From assembly GCF_008806385.1 (NCBI RefSeq), contig NZ_VZZK01000030.1, forward strand, positions 1-64,000: 64,000 nucleotides of DNA, written 5' to 3'. Shown here piece by piece: positions 52,639 to 60,828 of this stretch; position 1 is the first letter of the stretch, and the number at the start of each line of letters is the position of its first letter. A model generated the notes under the pieces. The model made no database searches. It was not told the DNA's origin and saw nothing but the letters and a program-made list of their open reading frames with translations. The DNA comes from Methylobacterium soli (GTDB taxonomy: Bacteria; Pseudomonadota; Alphaproteobacteria; Rhizobiales; Beijerinckiaceae). The position numbers and the translations under genes are program-made.

Positions 52639-53199
52639 ATGATAGCCCCCCGAGAGCAGCCGTCAGGCTTCCCGCCGCTGACCGTCTCCCGCCTGGCCTT
52701 ACTGGCCGGTGGACGGGACGACGCGTTTCGCGAATTGGTCCGCGATCTGGTCGATTTTTCCGCGCGACTGCAGCGTATCCGCGAGGAAATCGCGCGTGCG
52801 ATGGGCGTCTCATCGCCGCAATACAACATCTTGATGTGCATTGCGCACTGTAATGATCAAAATGTCACGGTAGGGCGGGTGGCGGAATTACTGCGTGTCA
52901 GCGTGCCCTTCGTCGTCACGGAAACACGGCGTCTCGTCGATGCTGGGCTTCTGATCAAGCAAAGCGATCTCCAGGATCGCCGCAGGGTTTATCTGCACCT
53001 AAGGCCTCAGGCTGTTGCCGCCCTGAAGGATGTCGCGCCTCTGCAGCGTGGGGTCAATGACATCCTGTTCGAGAGCCTCGGACAGAAGGAGTTCGCGCAA
53101 TTGCAAACGATCATCTCCGGCCTCCTGCAATCCTGCGCTCCCGCGTTTGCCGAAGCTGAAAAGAGTTCCGCCGCTCGCCGTGTAAGCGCAGGCGTCTGA
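52639..53199 (+). CDS. MarR-family transcription regulator
   Basis: 186 residues. The winged helix lies at about 60-130: SSPQYNILMCIAHCNDQNVT, VGRVAELLRVSVPFVVTETR, RLVDAGLLIKQSDLQDRRRV (wing with D-x-R-R). It is divergent from the monooxygenase operon. Regulators of this type respond to aromatic acids and plant metabolites and usually repress the adjacent catabolic genes until the substrate binds. Two Cys occur in CIAHC, which could sense oxidants, but a metabolite effector fits the context better. Confidence 0.9.
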   Translation: MIAPREQPSGFPPLTVSRLALLAGGRDDAFRELVRDLVDFSARLQRIREEIARAMGVSSPQYNILMCIAHCNDQNVTVGRVAELLRVSVPFVVTETRRLVDAGLLIKQSDLQDRRRVYLHLRPQAVAALKDVAPLQRGVNDILFESLGQKEFAQLQTIISGLLQSCAPAFAEAEKSSAARRVSAGV

Positions 53200-53367
53200 C
53201 GATAGCCGGTTATGCCGGCCTTCCGACTGCTCATCAGCGGGACCGGAGCTATCCTCACTCCGAGACGGTAACCCCTGCCCAGGGACAATTGTAGACCGGC
53301 AGCATGTTTCGACGCTGAACAGTGCTGCAAATCCATGCTTCCATTGGGTCAAATTTGAGGAGCATCC

Positions 53368-53439
53368 ATGCCAACTCACACGTCATGGTCAGAATGGACT
53401 CACGTAGTCGCATGCAGCCTCGGCGGAGCCGGATTTTAA
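53368..53439 (+). CDS. possible 23-codon small ORF
   Basis: ATG 53368 is preceded by GAGGAG at 5 bases and opens 23 codons, MPTHTSWSEWTHVVACSLGG then AGF and TAA. The good ribosome-binding site is the only support; composition is ordinary and no downstream gene on this strand is near enough for it to be a leader. It is the only candidate in the 366-bp gap 53200-53565. Confidence 0.2.
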   Translation: MPTHTSWSEWTHVVACSLGGAGF

Positions 53440-53565
53440 GCCTGTCCATCTCCTGTGCATCGCAGAGGCTGTCGTCCAGCTATAGAGATTACGCCTCGGC
53501 AGGATCTGCACTCGATCACCGCAAGACATAAATTATCATTGCTGCATAAGATTGATGGATAAATT

Positions 53566-53733
53566 TTAAAAGCCCAACATTCTATCAATAAACGCCGCGA
53601 ATGCAACCGTAAACAGGTATGATATTCCCGAAAGCAGCACAGTAACAGGCTCTACGCGACGATATATTGCGTTGGTCAGGAGGCAGCCGAAGCCAAATGT
53701 CATAAGCACCAGCAAGAATGCGGCCGCGGTCAT
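53566..53733 (-). CDS. small membrane protein, 55 aa
   Basis: The frame extends upstream, but GGAG lies 9 bases before ATG 53731-53733, which gives MTAAAFLLVLMTFGFGCLLT, then NAIYRRVEPVTVLLSGISYL and FTVAFAAFIDRMLGF. Two hydrophobic helices are joined by a basic loop. Small two-helix proteins like this are common, and I do not recognise the family. AT content is higher than in neighbouring genes. Confidence 0.5.
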   Translation of the reverse strand: MTAAAFLLVLMTFGFGCLLTNAIYRRVEPVTVLLSGISYLFTVAFAAFIDRMLGF

Positions 53734-53912
53734 TGTCGCTTGCTCCACCTGATAGCAGCTGGGGTTGCAGAGGCACAATCTGTGCCTGAGGCTCTGCCGT
53801 GTCAGGGGTTGAGTGCTATCTGCGCCTCCATTGCAGAGCAGAGCATCGCTCCCCGCGAACTCCAGCTTGCAAAGTCTAGGCGGCCTTACGCTGGAGCCAC
53901 CCGAAGGACTGC

Positions 53913-53964
53913 TCGAGGTCACTCTGAGGCCTTCACTTAAGCCGCGCGGAACGTCCGTGTGTGG
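53913..53964 (+). repeat. dispersed intergenic repeat, left-part copy (R5)
   Basis: GGTCACTCTGAGGCCTTCAC followed by TTAAGCCGCGCGGAACGTCCG matches the left part of R3 (44803-44851) at most positions. Its right part is not found directly after it, but a right-part copy (R4) lies beyond the IS110 transposase gene at 55330-55485. The rest of the gap 53734-54218 shows no gene I can support. Confidence 0.45.
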
Positions 53965-54179
53965 ACGCCCCATCGGATTCAAGGGGGTGTTTGAGAGATC
54001 TGTGCGCGCAGGTTCAGGTGCTTCCGTGTGTCCGGCCTTTCGATGCAGCCATCCTCACGGCTGCTGGCCTGTATGGAGATCGCGGATCGGGTCCAAGTCG
54101 CTTTGGCTCGCTCGAGGCGCTTGGACGTTCACTGGTTTTTCCGACCCCGTCTTCTGACCGTTGCGCCATACCTCTCGAC

Positions 54180-55330
54180 TGACCTTCCCTGCCTCCCTGA
54201 CGCCTCAGGCCGTGGCGGTCACGCCGTGGCCGGAGCTCTGTAGGAGCCGCCGTGGGCCATCAACGCCCAGACGATCCTCGCCATCTTGTTCGCCAGGGCG
54301 ACGGTGATCAGCATGCGCGGCTTGCGCGACAGCATACCGGCCAACCACGCCCCAGCTTTGTCGGGAGCGCGCGCCGCGACCTTGGTCGCAGAACTCGCGC
54401 CCAGGATCAGCAACCGTCGCAAGCTGCGCTCGCCCATCTTGGTCGTTCGCCCCAGCCGCTCCTTGCCGCCGCTGGAGTGCTGCCGCGGGACGAGGCCGAG
54501 CCAGGCCGCAAAGTCGCGCCCGCGGCGGAAGGTACTGGCGGCCGGTGCCAGTGCCACCAGTGCGGTCGCGACCACCGGGCCGATACCCGGTACCGTCATC
54601 AGCCGCTTGGCCACGGCATCGTCCTTCGCACGCTGGGCGATCGCGCGGTCGAGACGCGCGATCTGCGCCTGCAGCGCCTGCAGGCTGTCTGCGATGACGG
54701 CCAGGACCGGCCGTGCCTCGGCCGGAACGTCGGATGTCGGGTCGCGGACGATCGCGACGAGCTGGCCAACGTGCCCGGCCCCCTGGCGAACGACGTATCC
54801 AAACTCGGTGAGGTGCCCGCGCAGCGCGTTGATCAACTGGGTTCGCTGACGCACGAGCAGGTCGCGCGTACGGAACACCACTGCCGCAGCTTGAGCCTGC
54901 GCGCTCTTGCCCTGGACGAACCGCATCGTCGGGCGCTGCGCCGCCTCGCAAATCGCTTCTGCGTCGGCCATGTCGTTCTTCTGCCGCTTCACAAACGGCT
55001 TCACGTAAGCTGGTGGGATGAGCCGCGTGTCGTGACCTGCCAAGGCTATCTCGCGCGCCCAGTAATGAGCACTGGCGCACGCCTCCATCGCGACCACGCA
55101 TCGCGGAAGTGTCGAGAAGAACGCCAGCACCTGATCACGCCGCAGCTTCTTGCGGAACACGACTGCGCCACTCGGACCGGAGCCGTGAACTTGGAAAATC
55201 GATTTGGCCAGATCGATTCCGACCGTGCTAACCTCGCCCATGGACGCCTCCTGCAGTGGTGTCACAACACCTCCACTCTGGCACGCCGATGCCGTCAGGG
55301 GGCGTCCACCCCAACGCTTACCTGCAGCTT
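54180..55330 (-). mobile_element. IS110-family insertion sequence (approximate limits)
   Basis: The limits are estimates: IS110 elements lack clear terminal inverted repeats, and I could not identify a target duplication. The transposase gene occupies 54219-55241. The remaining non-coding end upstream of the gene, about 55242-55330, is where elements of this family encode their bridge RNA. The element appears to lie between the two halves of an intergenic repeat (R5 and R4), which suggests insertion into a copy of it. Confidence 0.45.
54219..55241 (-). CDS. IS110-family transposase (complete)
   Basis: 340 residues from ATG 55239-55241; a longer frame to 55478 crosses a repeat and is rejected. 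The RuvC-like DEDD domain has Asp10 in VGIDLAKSIFQVHG, Glu in VVAMEACASAHYWARE and D-x-x-D in KNDMADAEAI. The C-terminal Tnp2 (transposase_20) part has VPGIGPVVATALVALA and the Ser-containing RQHSSGGKERLGRTTKMGER, which provides the nucleophilic serine. The gene is intact and may be active. IS110 enzymes recombine under guidance of a bridge RNA encoded in the element's own non-coding end. Confidence 0.92.
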   Translation of the reverse strand: MGEVSTVGIDLAKSIFQVHGSGPSGAVVFRKKLRRDQVLAFFSTLPRCVVAMEACASAHYWAREIALAGHDTRLIPPAYVKPFVKRQKNDMADAEAICEAAQRPTMRFVQGKSAQAQAAAVVFRTRDLLVRQRTQLINALRGHLTEFGYVVRQGAGHVGQLVAIVRDPTSDVPAEARPVLAVIADSLQALQAQIARLDRAIAQRAKDDAVAKRLMTVPGIGPVVATALVALAPAASTFRRGRDFAAWLGLVPRQHSSGGKERLGRTTKMGERSLRRLLILGASSATKVAARAPDKAGAWLAGMLSRKPRMLITVALANKMARIVWALMAHGGSYRAPATA

Positions 55331-55485
55331 GAGCCCCGAAGCGGACAGGCCGCTTCCGGCCAATCACGGACGGCTGCTTCGCGCCCATTGCCGTCGTTAA
55401 GTTGCCTCGGCTGGCATCTCCGAAGCGAACATCGCAACAGCCCAGGCTGCGGGTCTGGATCGCGCCAGGAGCCGACATTCAAACG
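55330..55485 (+). repeat. dispersed intergenic repeat, copy R4
   Basis: CGGCTGCTTCGCGCCCATTG then CCGAAGCGAACATCGCAACA and GGGTCTGGATCGCGCCAGGA match R2 and R3 closely. It occupies the upstream flank of the IS110 gene in the 435-bp gap 55242-55676. Sequence 55486-55676 shows no gene I can support. Confidence 0.55.
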
Positions 55486-55676
55486 GTCGGGCTTGAAAGG
55501 GAAGCAATTGTCTCGAAGCAGACCTTCCTGCAAAATACTAGAGCTGCCGGTAATTGATTTCAGCGTCAATCACCGCAATTTCTTCCGCGCAGCCTTGATC
55601 GGCGGGTCTGTTCTCGTTCCGCGCGACGACATTGCTGAAGCCACAACCCAGCCCAATCACGCTCAGAATTATTTCA

Positions 55677-56468
55677 TTATCGGTCCAGGGTCTGCCGGAT
55701 AAATGAGGTGAGGGCTGCGAGCGTTTCAGGAAAGGCCTCGCGATGTGGCTCGTGCCCAATCCCCTGCAACCAGCACACGGTCAACAGGTCGGGAGGACAG
55801 AGTCGCTGAGCTGCGGCGATCTGAGCCTGCGTCCCGTAGGCATCCTCCGTGCCTTGAAGGATCATGACAGGAACACCACACTGCGTGAGGGTGCTGCGGA
55901 TATCCCAATCCCGCCGACCCGGGTCCAACCAAGCATCGTTCCACCCGCGGAAGGCACCGTCCACATCGGCGTGGCGGCGCGCGAGGCGCGTGCGCAGGCT
56001 TCCGGTCTCGTAGTCGGCCTTGGCCGTCCACGCCCCAGCGAGTGTGGCGTCCTCGACGAAGAAATGGGGGGCAATCAGCGCGCCGCCGCGAATGCGCGGA
56101 TCGGCACCGGCTAAGCCGAGGGCGGCGATCGAGGCGCCGTCGGAATGGCCGATCAGGAGGCCCCGCCGGAAGCCGGTCCCGTCGAGCACGCGCGGCAGCA
56201 CGGCGTGCGCTTCCCGCTCTAGGAAGTCCAGGCGACGCGGCAGGCGGATCGGGCTCGATGTTCCGTAGCCCTGCCGCGAATAGGCGAGGACCCCGCAACC
56301 CGTCTCCCGGGTGAGTGCCTCTGGCAGCGGACCCCATTGCCCGGCAGAACCGAGGCCCTCGTGGAGCAGCACCAGCGTTGGCGCAGTGTCCGGTGACGGC
56401 CCGGTGAAGCGGTATTCGAGGCGAACCGCGTCGAGTTCGAGGAAGCCGGCGGGTTCGGGGCGGGTCAT
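55677..56468 (-). CDS. alpha/beta hydrolase
   Basis: 263 residues. Nucleophile elbow GHSDGAS (Ser), acid in LQGTEDAYGT (Asp), His in GIGHEPHREAF, and the oxyanion strand LVLLHEGLG. The sequence falls near enol-lactone and meta-cleavage product hydrolases. The ATG overlaps the stop of the GMC oxidoreductase gene (56465-56468), so the two are co-translated; the UbiD gene overlaps upstream. A lactone, ester or C-C hydrolase step after decarboxylation is plausible. Substrate unknown. Confidence 0.9.
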   Translation of the reverse strand: MTRPEPAGFLELDAVRLEYRFTGPSPDTAPTLVLLHEGLGSAGQWGPLPEALTRETGCGVLAYSRQGYGTSSPIRLPRRLDFLEREAHAVLPRVLDGTGFRRGLLIGHSDGASIAALGLAGADPRIRGGALIAPHFFVEDATLAGAWTAKADYETGSLRTRLARRHADVDGAFRGWNDAWLDPGRRDWDIRSTLTQCGVPVMILQGTEDAYGTQAQIAAAQRLCPPDLLTVCWLQGIGHEPHREAFPETLAALTSFIRQTLDR

Positions 56469-58207
56469 GCCGGGGCAGATCCCAGGGTGTCGGCGATCTT
56501 TTCCGCAATCATCAGGGTCGGCACGTTGGTATTGGCACTCGGCAGGCGCGGCATCACCGAGGCGTCGGCGACCACGAGCCCCTCCGTCCCGATGACCCGG
56601 CCCGTCGGATCAACCACCGCGCCGGGATCGTCCGGCCGGCCCATCCGGCAGGTGCCGCTCGCATGCCAGACGCCGAAGACGCTGTCGCGGATGTAATTGC
56701 GCAAGGCCGCGTCGTCCCGCACCACCTCCGTCCAGGCCCTGTCGCCCGTGAGGGTCCGCAGCATCCGGCGCCGCAGAAGGGCCGGCGCGTCGAGGAGGCT
56801 CGCGAGCAGCGCAGTGATGTGGCGGTTGCGGTCCGAAACGGCGCTGAGGCGCTTGATCAGCGGCGAGTAGTTCGCCGGAAACAGGTCGCCGGGATCGGGG
56901 TTCAGCGCGGGCGAGACGACGAGGTCGACGAGGAGCCGAACCCCGGATGCGAGGCGGTCGAGGTCGCGCGGGTCGGAGAGCAGGCCGAGGTCGATCGTGG
57001 GATGTCCGCCCGGGTCCGCCGGATTGAGGCGCAGGCGTCCGACCGAATGAGGCTGGTTCACCCAGAGGAAGTAGAGGGCGAGGCGGGCGCCCAGCGCGTG
57101 CCAGCCGGCACGGGCCGAGGCCGTGAGATACATGTCGGCGGCGCTGCCGCTGGGATGGCCGGACGTGTAGCGCAGGGCGACCAGGCTCGCCCGCCGGAAC
57201 GCCGTTGGCAGGCGAAGGTCGCGGGGCAGTACCTGTGCGATCGTCAGGGCCGGATGGTCGCGGAGGTTCTCGCCGACGCCCGGTCGGTCAGCCAGCACCG
57301 GGATACCGCAGGCGTGAAGCTCATCCGCCGGACCGATCCCGGCGCGCAGGAGTAGCGCGGGCGATTGGAGCGCGCCGGCGCAGACCACGACTTGAGCCGC
57401 CGACACTCGTTGCTCCGACCCATCGCTCCGGCGGAGCACGGCTCCGGCCGCGCGGTGGCCGTCCATCGCGAGAGAACGGACCTCGGTCTCGGCCGCGATG
57501 GCGAGGTTCGGCCGCGCCCGCGTTGGGGCATCGAGGTAGGCCGCGGCGGCTGAGACCCGCGCGTCATCGCGGTTGGAGAAGGCCGGCGGGAAGATCCCGT
57601 CCGTGAACTCGCCATTCTGGTCGAGGCATCGCGGAAGCCCGCTGGCATCGAAGGCGCGCGCCACCGCCTGGGCGAAGGGGGGCCAGTCCGGCTCGAGGAT
57701 TCGCCGGATCGGCAGCGGCCCGTCGCGCCCGTGCAGGGGACCTTCGCAATCGAGGTCAGTCTCGAGCCGGCGGAAATACGGGAGCACGTCGTCCCAGGCC
57801 CAGCCGCTGGCGCCGAGTTCAGCCCAGGCGTCGTAATCGCGGGGCAATCCGCGGTTGGCGGCCTGGACGTTGATGCTGGACGAGCCTCCCATTACCCGGC
57901 CCTGCTCGTATGCCCGCCGCCGGATCCGCCCGCGCGCATCGCGGGTGACCGCCACGTCGAGCCCGGGCCAGACATAGGTGTCGCCGTGGAACAGCGGCAT
58001 CGGGTAGCTGTCGAGGATCTCCGCCGGCACCCGACCAGGGGGCGTGTCGATGCCGGCCTCGACGAGGAGCACGGAGCGGCGCGAATCGGCGGAGAGGCGG
58101 TTCGCCAGCACGCAGCCGGCCGAGCCGCCGCCGACGATCAGGACATCGACCGCGTCCGGCAGGGCGCTCACGGGCGGCTCAGCCGACAGCCTCGCGCCAG
58201 TCGGCAT
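56465..58207 (-). CDS. GMC-family FAD-dependent oxidoreductase
   Basis: 580 residues. FAD motif VLIVGGGSAGCVLANRLS, GMC signature 1 YEQGRVMGGSSSINVQAANR, signature 2 VVVCAGALQSPALLLRAGIG, and the C-terminal catalytic His in GVWHASGTCRMGRPDDPGAV. It resembles choline and alcohol dehydrogenases and aryl-alcohol oxidases, oxidising a primary alcohol. Its start overlaps the end of the UbiD gene by 29 bases and its end overlaps the hydrolase start. In this cluster it may oxidise an aromatic or aliphatic alcohol intermediate. Confidence 0.92.
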   Translation of the reverse strand: MPTGARLSAEPPVSALPDAVDVLIVGGGSAGCVLANRLSADSRRSVLLVEAGIDTPPGRVPAEILDSYPMPLFHGDTYVWPGLDVAVTRDARGRIRRRAYEQGRVMGGSSSINVQAANRGLPRDYDAWAELGASGWAWDDVLPYFRRLETDLDCEGPLHGRDGPLPIRRILEPDWPPFAQAVARAFDASGLPRCLDQNGEFTDGIFPPAFSNRDDARVSAAAAYLDAPTRARPNLAIAAETEVRSLAMDGHRAAGAVLRRSDGSEQRVSAAQVVVCAGALQSPALLLRAGIGPADELHACGIPVLADRPGVGENLRDHPALTIAQVLPRDLRLPTAFRRASLVALRYTSGHPSGSAADMYLTASARAGWHALGARLALYFLWVNQPHSVGRLRLNPADPGGHPTIDLGLLSDPRDLDRLASGVRLLVDLVVSPALNPDPGDLFPANYSPLIKRLSAVSDRNRHITALLASLLDAPALLRRRMLRTLTGDRAWTEVVRDDAALRNYIRDSVFGVWHASGTCRMGRPDDPGAVVDPTGRVIGTEGLVVADASVMPRLPSANTNVPTLMIAEKIADTLGSAPA

Positions 58208-59564
58208 CAGGGTCGAGGACGGCTCCGAGATCGACCTCGGCCTCGCCGGGGACCCGGATGCGTGTGAACTTCATTGGCGGGGCGTCGAGGGGCGCGGTGG
58301 CATCGAGGCCCATCTTGGCGCCGACGCCGTCGCGCGTGGAGGGATCGAGCTTCGAGCCCTGCGCGTTCGCGACCACGACGAGGTCGCGGTCGGCCTGGAA
58401 GCGGGTGGAGACCGCCCACTCGACCTCCTTCGGGTCGTGGATATCCACGTCCGTGTCGACCACCACGGCGTGCTTGATGTCGTAATGGGCCGCGAAGGCT
58501 CCGAGCAGCACGTTCTTGGCCTCGCCCTCCTGCGATTTCCGCAGCCGGACGTAGAGGTGGTAGCGGCCGACGCCGCCGAGGGAGAGATGCACGTTCTCAA
58601 CACCAGGGAAGCTTCGCTGCAGGGTCGCCAGGATCGTCGCCTCCCGGGGGATCGCGCCGAGCAGCAGGTGCTCGAGGCCGCCGCCGACGATCATGTGGAA
58701 GATCGGATTGCGCCGATGCGTCACGGCATCGACCTGCATGACGTGGCGCTTGGCGCGCTCCCCGTAATATTGCGGGAACTCGCCGAACGGACCCTCGGGC
58801 TCGCGCACCTCGGGCAGGAGCCGGCCTTCGATCACGATCTCGGCCTCCGCCGGCACGCGCACGTCGTTCGTCAGGCACTTGACCACGTCGAGGGGCTGGC
58901 CGGTCAGCGCTCCCGCGATCTCCAACTCGTCGCGGCCGAGGGGCACGATCGCCTGCGAGGCCAGGAGGCAGGCGGGATCAACGCCGACCACCAGGGCGAC
59001 CTCGAGGCCTTGCCCCTGCGCTTCCGCCTTGCGGTAGAAGTTGTCGGTGTGCCGCGGCAGGACGAGCACGCCGATGCGGTCCGGCCCGCTGATCTGGCAG
59101 CGTAGGATGGCGACGTTCTGCACGCCCGTTTCCGGATCGCGCGAGATCATCAGGCCTGCCGAGATATAGGGGCCGCTGTCGTGCTCGTTCAGGGTCGGGA
59201 CCGGAAGGAGCTTGAGGATGTCGATGCCCTCCCGGTGCACCATCTCCTGCGCGGGGGCGGTTTCCCGCTCGCGCCAGGGCAGCGGCTCGGCCGCCGCGCG
59301 CTGGAAATGGGCCACGAGGCGATCCTGCGCGGTGCCGAGAGCCTCCGCCATCCAGGCCCGGCTGGATACGAGGCCGGAGACGATGGTGCCCGGATGGCCA
59401 CCCGGCTGCGGAAACAGGCTGGCGCGGCTTCCGTCGAGCCGGTTCGCCACCGCCGCCGCCTCGTGGCGGAGGCCGATGCCGGGACGGGCCACGGAGAGGC
59501 GGCCGGTCTCGGCCAGCCGATCGAGCCACTCGCGCAGCGAACGGACGGGGGTGGGGTCGCTCAT
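58179..59564 (-). CDS. UbiD-family prenyl-FMN-dependent decarboxylase
   Basis: 461 residues covering the UbiD fold. The active-site segment EVREPEGPFGEFPQYYGE carries the conserved Glu pair, and RCQISGPDRIGVLVLPRHTD contributes cofactor-binding residues. VVVDTDVDIHDPKEVEWAVS and the C-terminal domain are intact. Such enzymes (VdcC, hydroxybenzoate and phenylacrylate decarboxylases, lipoate of other types) remove CO2 from aromatic or unsaturated acids using prenylated FMN. The matching UbiX is encoded at 60825. It is the first gene of the minus-strand operon and is divergent from the LysR gene. Confidence 0.92.
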   Translation of the reverse strand: MSDPTPVRSLREWLDRLAETGRLSVARPGIGLRHEAAAVANRLDGSRASLFPQPGGHPGTIVSGLVSSRAWMAEALGTAQDRLVAHFQRAAAEPLPWRERETAPAQEMVHREGIDILKLLPVPTLNEHDSGPYISAGLMISRDPETGVQNVAILRCQISGPDRIGVLVLPRHTDNFYRKAEAQGQGLEVALVVGVDPACLLASQAIVPLGRDELEIAGALTGQPLDVVKCLTNDVRVPAEAEIVIEGRLLPEVREPEGPFGEFPQYYGERAKRHVMQVDAVTHRRNPIFHMIVGGGLEHLLLGAIPREATILATLQRSFPGVENVHLSLGGVGRYHLYVRLRKSQEGEAKNVLLGAFAAHYDIKHAVVVDTDVDIHDPKEVEWAVSTRFQADRDLVVVANAQGSKLDPSTRDGVGAKMGLDATAPLDAPPMKFTRIRVPGEAEVDLGAVLDPDADWREAVG

Positions 59565-59611
59565 GCTGTCGTCCCGAATGCGGCGCTCTCACAGGATGCC
59601 ATCTTGTTCGG

Positions 59612-59651
59612 AATCGTTAAGCCGTTCCACGTCCCGGGAAAAATAACGATT
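59612..59651. promoter_or_regulatory. inverted repeat AATCGTTA…TAACGATT (candidate LysR operator)
   Basis: Perfect 8-base arms at 59612-59619 and 59644-59651 are 24 bases apart, in the 178-bp region between the divergent UbiD (start 59564) and LysR (start 59743) genes. A further ATCGTTA half-site occurs at 60698-60704 upstream of ubiX. LysR-type regulators often use AT-rich dyads here, so this is a good candidate binding region. Confidence 0.45.
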
Positions 59652-59742
59652 GCTGATGGGCCGGATCAGTCGGTCTGAATTGCGGCCCCTGCCGTGGCGT
59701 GATCCTTTCACGCCTGTCGCGTATGCCAGCAGAGTCCCGTGC

Positions 59743-60666
59743 ATGGACCTTCGCCAGATCTCCTATTTCGTCGCCCTGTTCGAGGAGGGCAGCGTCACCC
59801 GCGCGGCCCAGCGGGTGAACGTGGTCCAGCCCGCGCTCAGCATGCAGATCGCCAAGCTCGAGCGTGAGCTCGGCCAGCGCCTGTTTGACCGCCAGCCGAA
59901 GGCGATGGTGCCGACCGCCGCCGGCCGCACGCTGCATCGGCTTGTCCAGCCGATCCAGCGCGACGTCGCCGAGGCCCACGCCACGATGGCGCGCCTGTCG
60001 CAGACGGTCTCGGGGCGCGTGACGGCCGGCATCCTGTCCTCGCTGTCGATGAGCATCGTGCCGAGCGTTCTCGTCCGCTTCGCGGCGGCCTATCCGGATG
60101 TCGAGCTGTCCTTGGCCGACGGCTACACCAGCACCTTCATCGACGGCGTCGGCCACGGCGCCCTCGATCTCGCGGTGATCAACCGGCCCGATCGCCGGCT
60201 CGGCCTTGTGACGGCGCCGCTCCTCGACGAGGAGATGGTGGTGGTTGGCGGGCGCGACACGCCGCTTCCGGTGCCGTTGCCCCTCCGGATGGCCGACCTC
60301 GCCGCCCTCGACCTGATCCTGCCCTCCACCCGGCACGGCCTGCGCCTGGAGCTGGACCGACGTCTCGGCGCAGCCGATGTTACGCTGAGCCCGAAGCTCG
60401 AACTCGACCTGCCGCCGGCGATAGCGGATTTCGTGGCCCGCTCGACGAGCTTTACCGTGCTGCCGAGCATCGCCGTCAGCCGCCAACTCGCGGACGGGTC
60501 CCTGAAGGCCTACCGCATCGTGGCGCCGCGCATCGCGCGCGAGCTCGTCATCATCCATCACCCGAAGAACCCGCCGAGCAACGCCGCTCAGCGTTTCATC
60601 ACAATCCTCGAGGAGGAACTGAGCGTGGCCGCCGCCGCGCTGCAGGCGTATATCATCACCGAATAG
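59743..60666 (+). CDS. LysR-family transcription regulator
   Basis: 307 residues from ATG 59743; an earlier ATG at 59650 adds 31 residues that overlap the operator region and do not look homologous. The winged helix is MDLRQISYFVALFEEGSVTR, AAQRVNVVQPALSMQIAKLE and RELGQRLFDRQPKAMVPTAA; residues 90-295 form the effector-binding domain. It is divergent from the UbiD operon and followed by ubiX, so it probably activates both in response to an aromatic acid. NAC/CynR-like in general form. Confidence 0.92.
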   Translation: MDLRQISYFVALFEEGSVTRAAQRVNVVQPALSMQIAKLERELGQRLFDRQPKAMVPTAAGRTLHRLVQPIQRDVAEAHATMARLSQTVSGRVTAGILSSLSMSIVPSVLVRFAAAYPDVELSLADGYTSTFIDGVGHGALDLAVINRPDRRLGLVTAPLLDEEMVVVGGRDTPLPVPLPLRMADLAALDLILPSTRHGLRLELDRRLGAADVTLSPKLELDLPPAIADFVARSTSFTVLPSIAVSRQLADGSLKAYRIVAPRIARELVIIHHPKNPPSNAAQRFITILEEELSVAAAALQAYIITE

Positions 60667-60780
60667 GCACCCGTCCTCCTGATGATGTTGATCAGCCATC
60701 GTTACTCGACAGCTGCGACGGGGCGCCGATACTCTCCTGCGAAGGATTCCGCGGTCATGGGAGTCAAATCAGGAGGTGTG

Positions 60781-60828
60781 ATGAGTGCAGCGCAAGCCCG
60801 GACCTGTGGCCCGGCCCGCCCTCAATGA
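60781..60828 (+). CDS. 15-codon leader ORF upstream of ubiX
   Basis: AGGAGG at 60771-60776 precedes ATG 60781, which opens MSAAQARTCGPARPQ and ends in TGA 60826-60828. The TGA overlaps the ATG of ubiX (60825-60827) as ATGA. The ubiX start itself has no Shine-Dalgarno sequence, so translation of the leader appears to be required for ubiX translation. The peptide has no obvious regulatory codon run. Too short for standard gene finding. Confidence 0.5.
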   Translation: MSAAQARTCGPARPQ

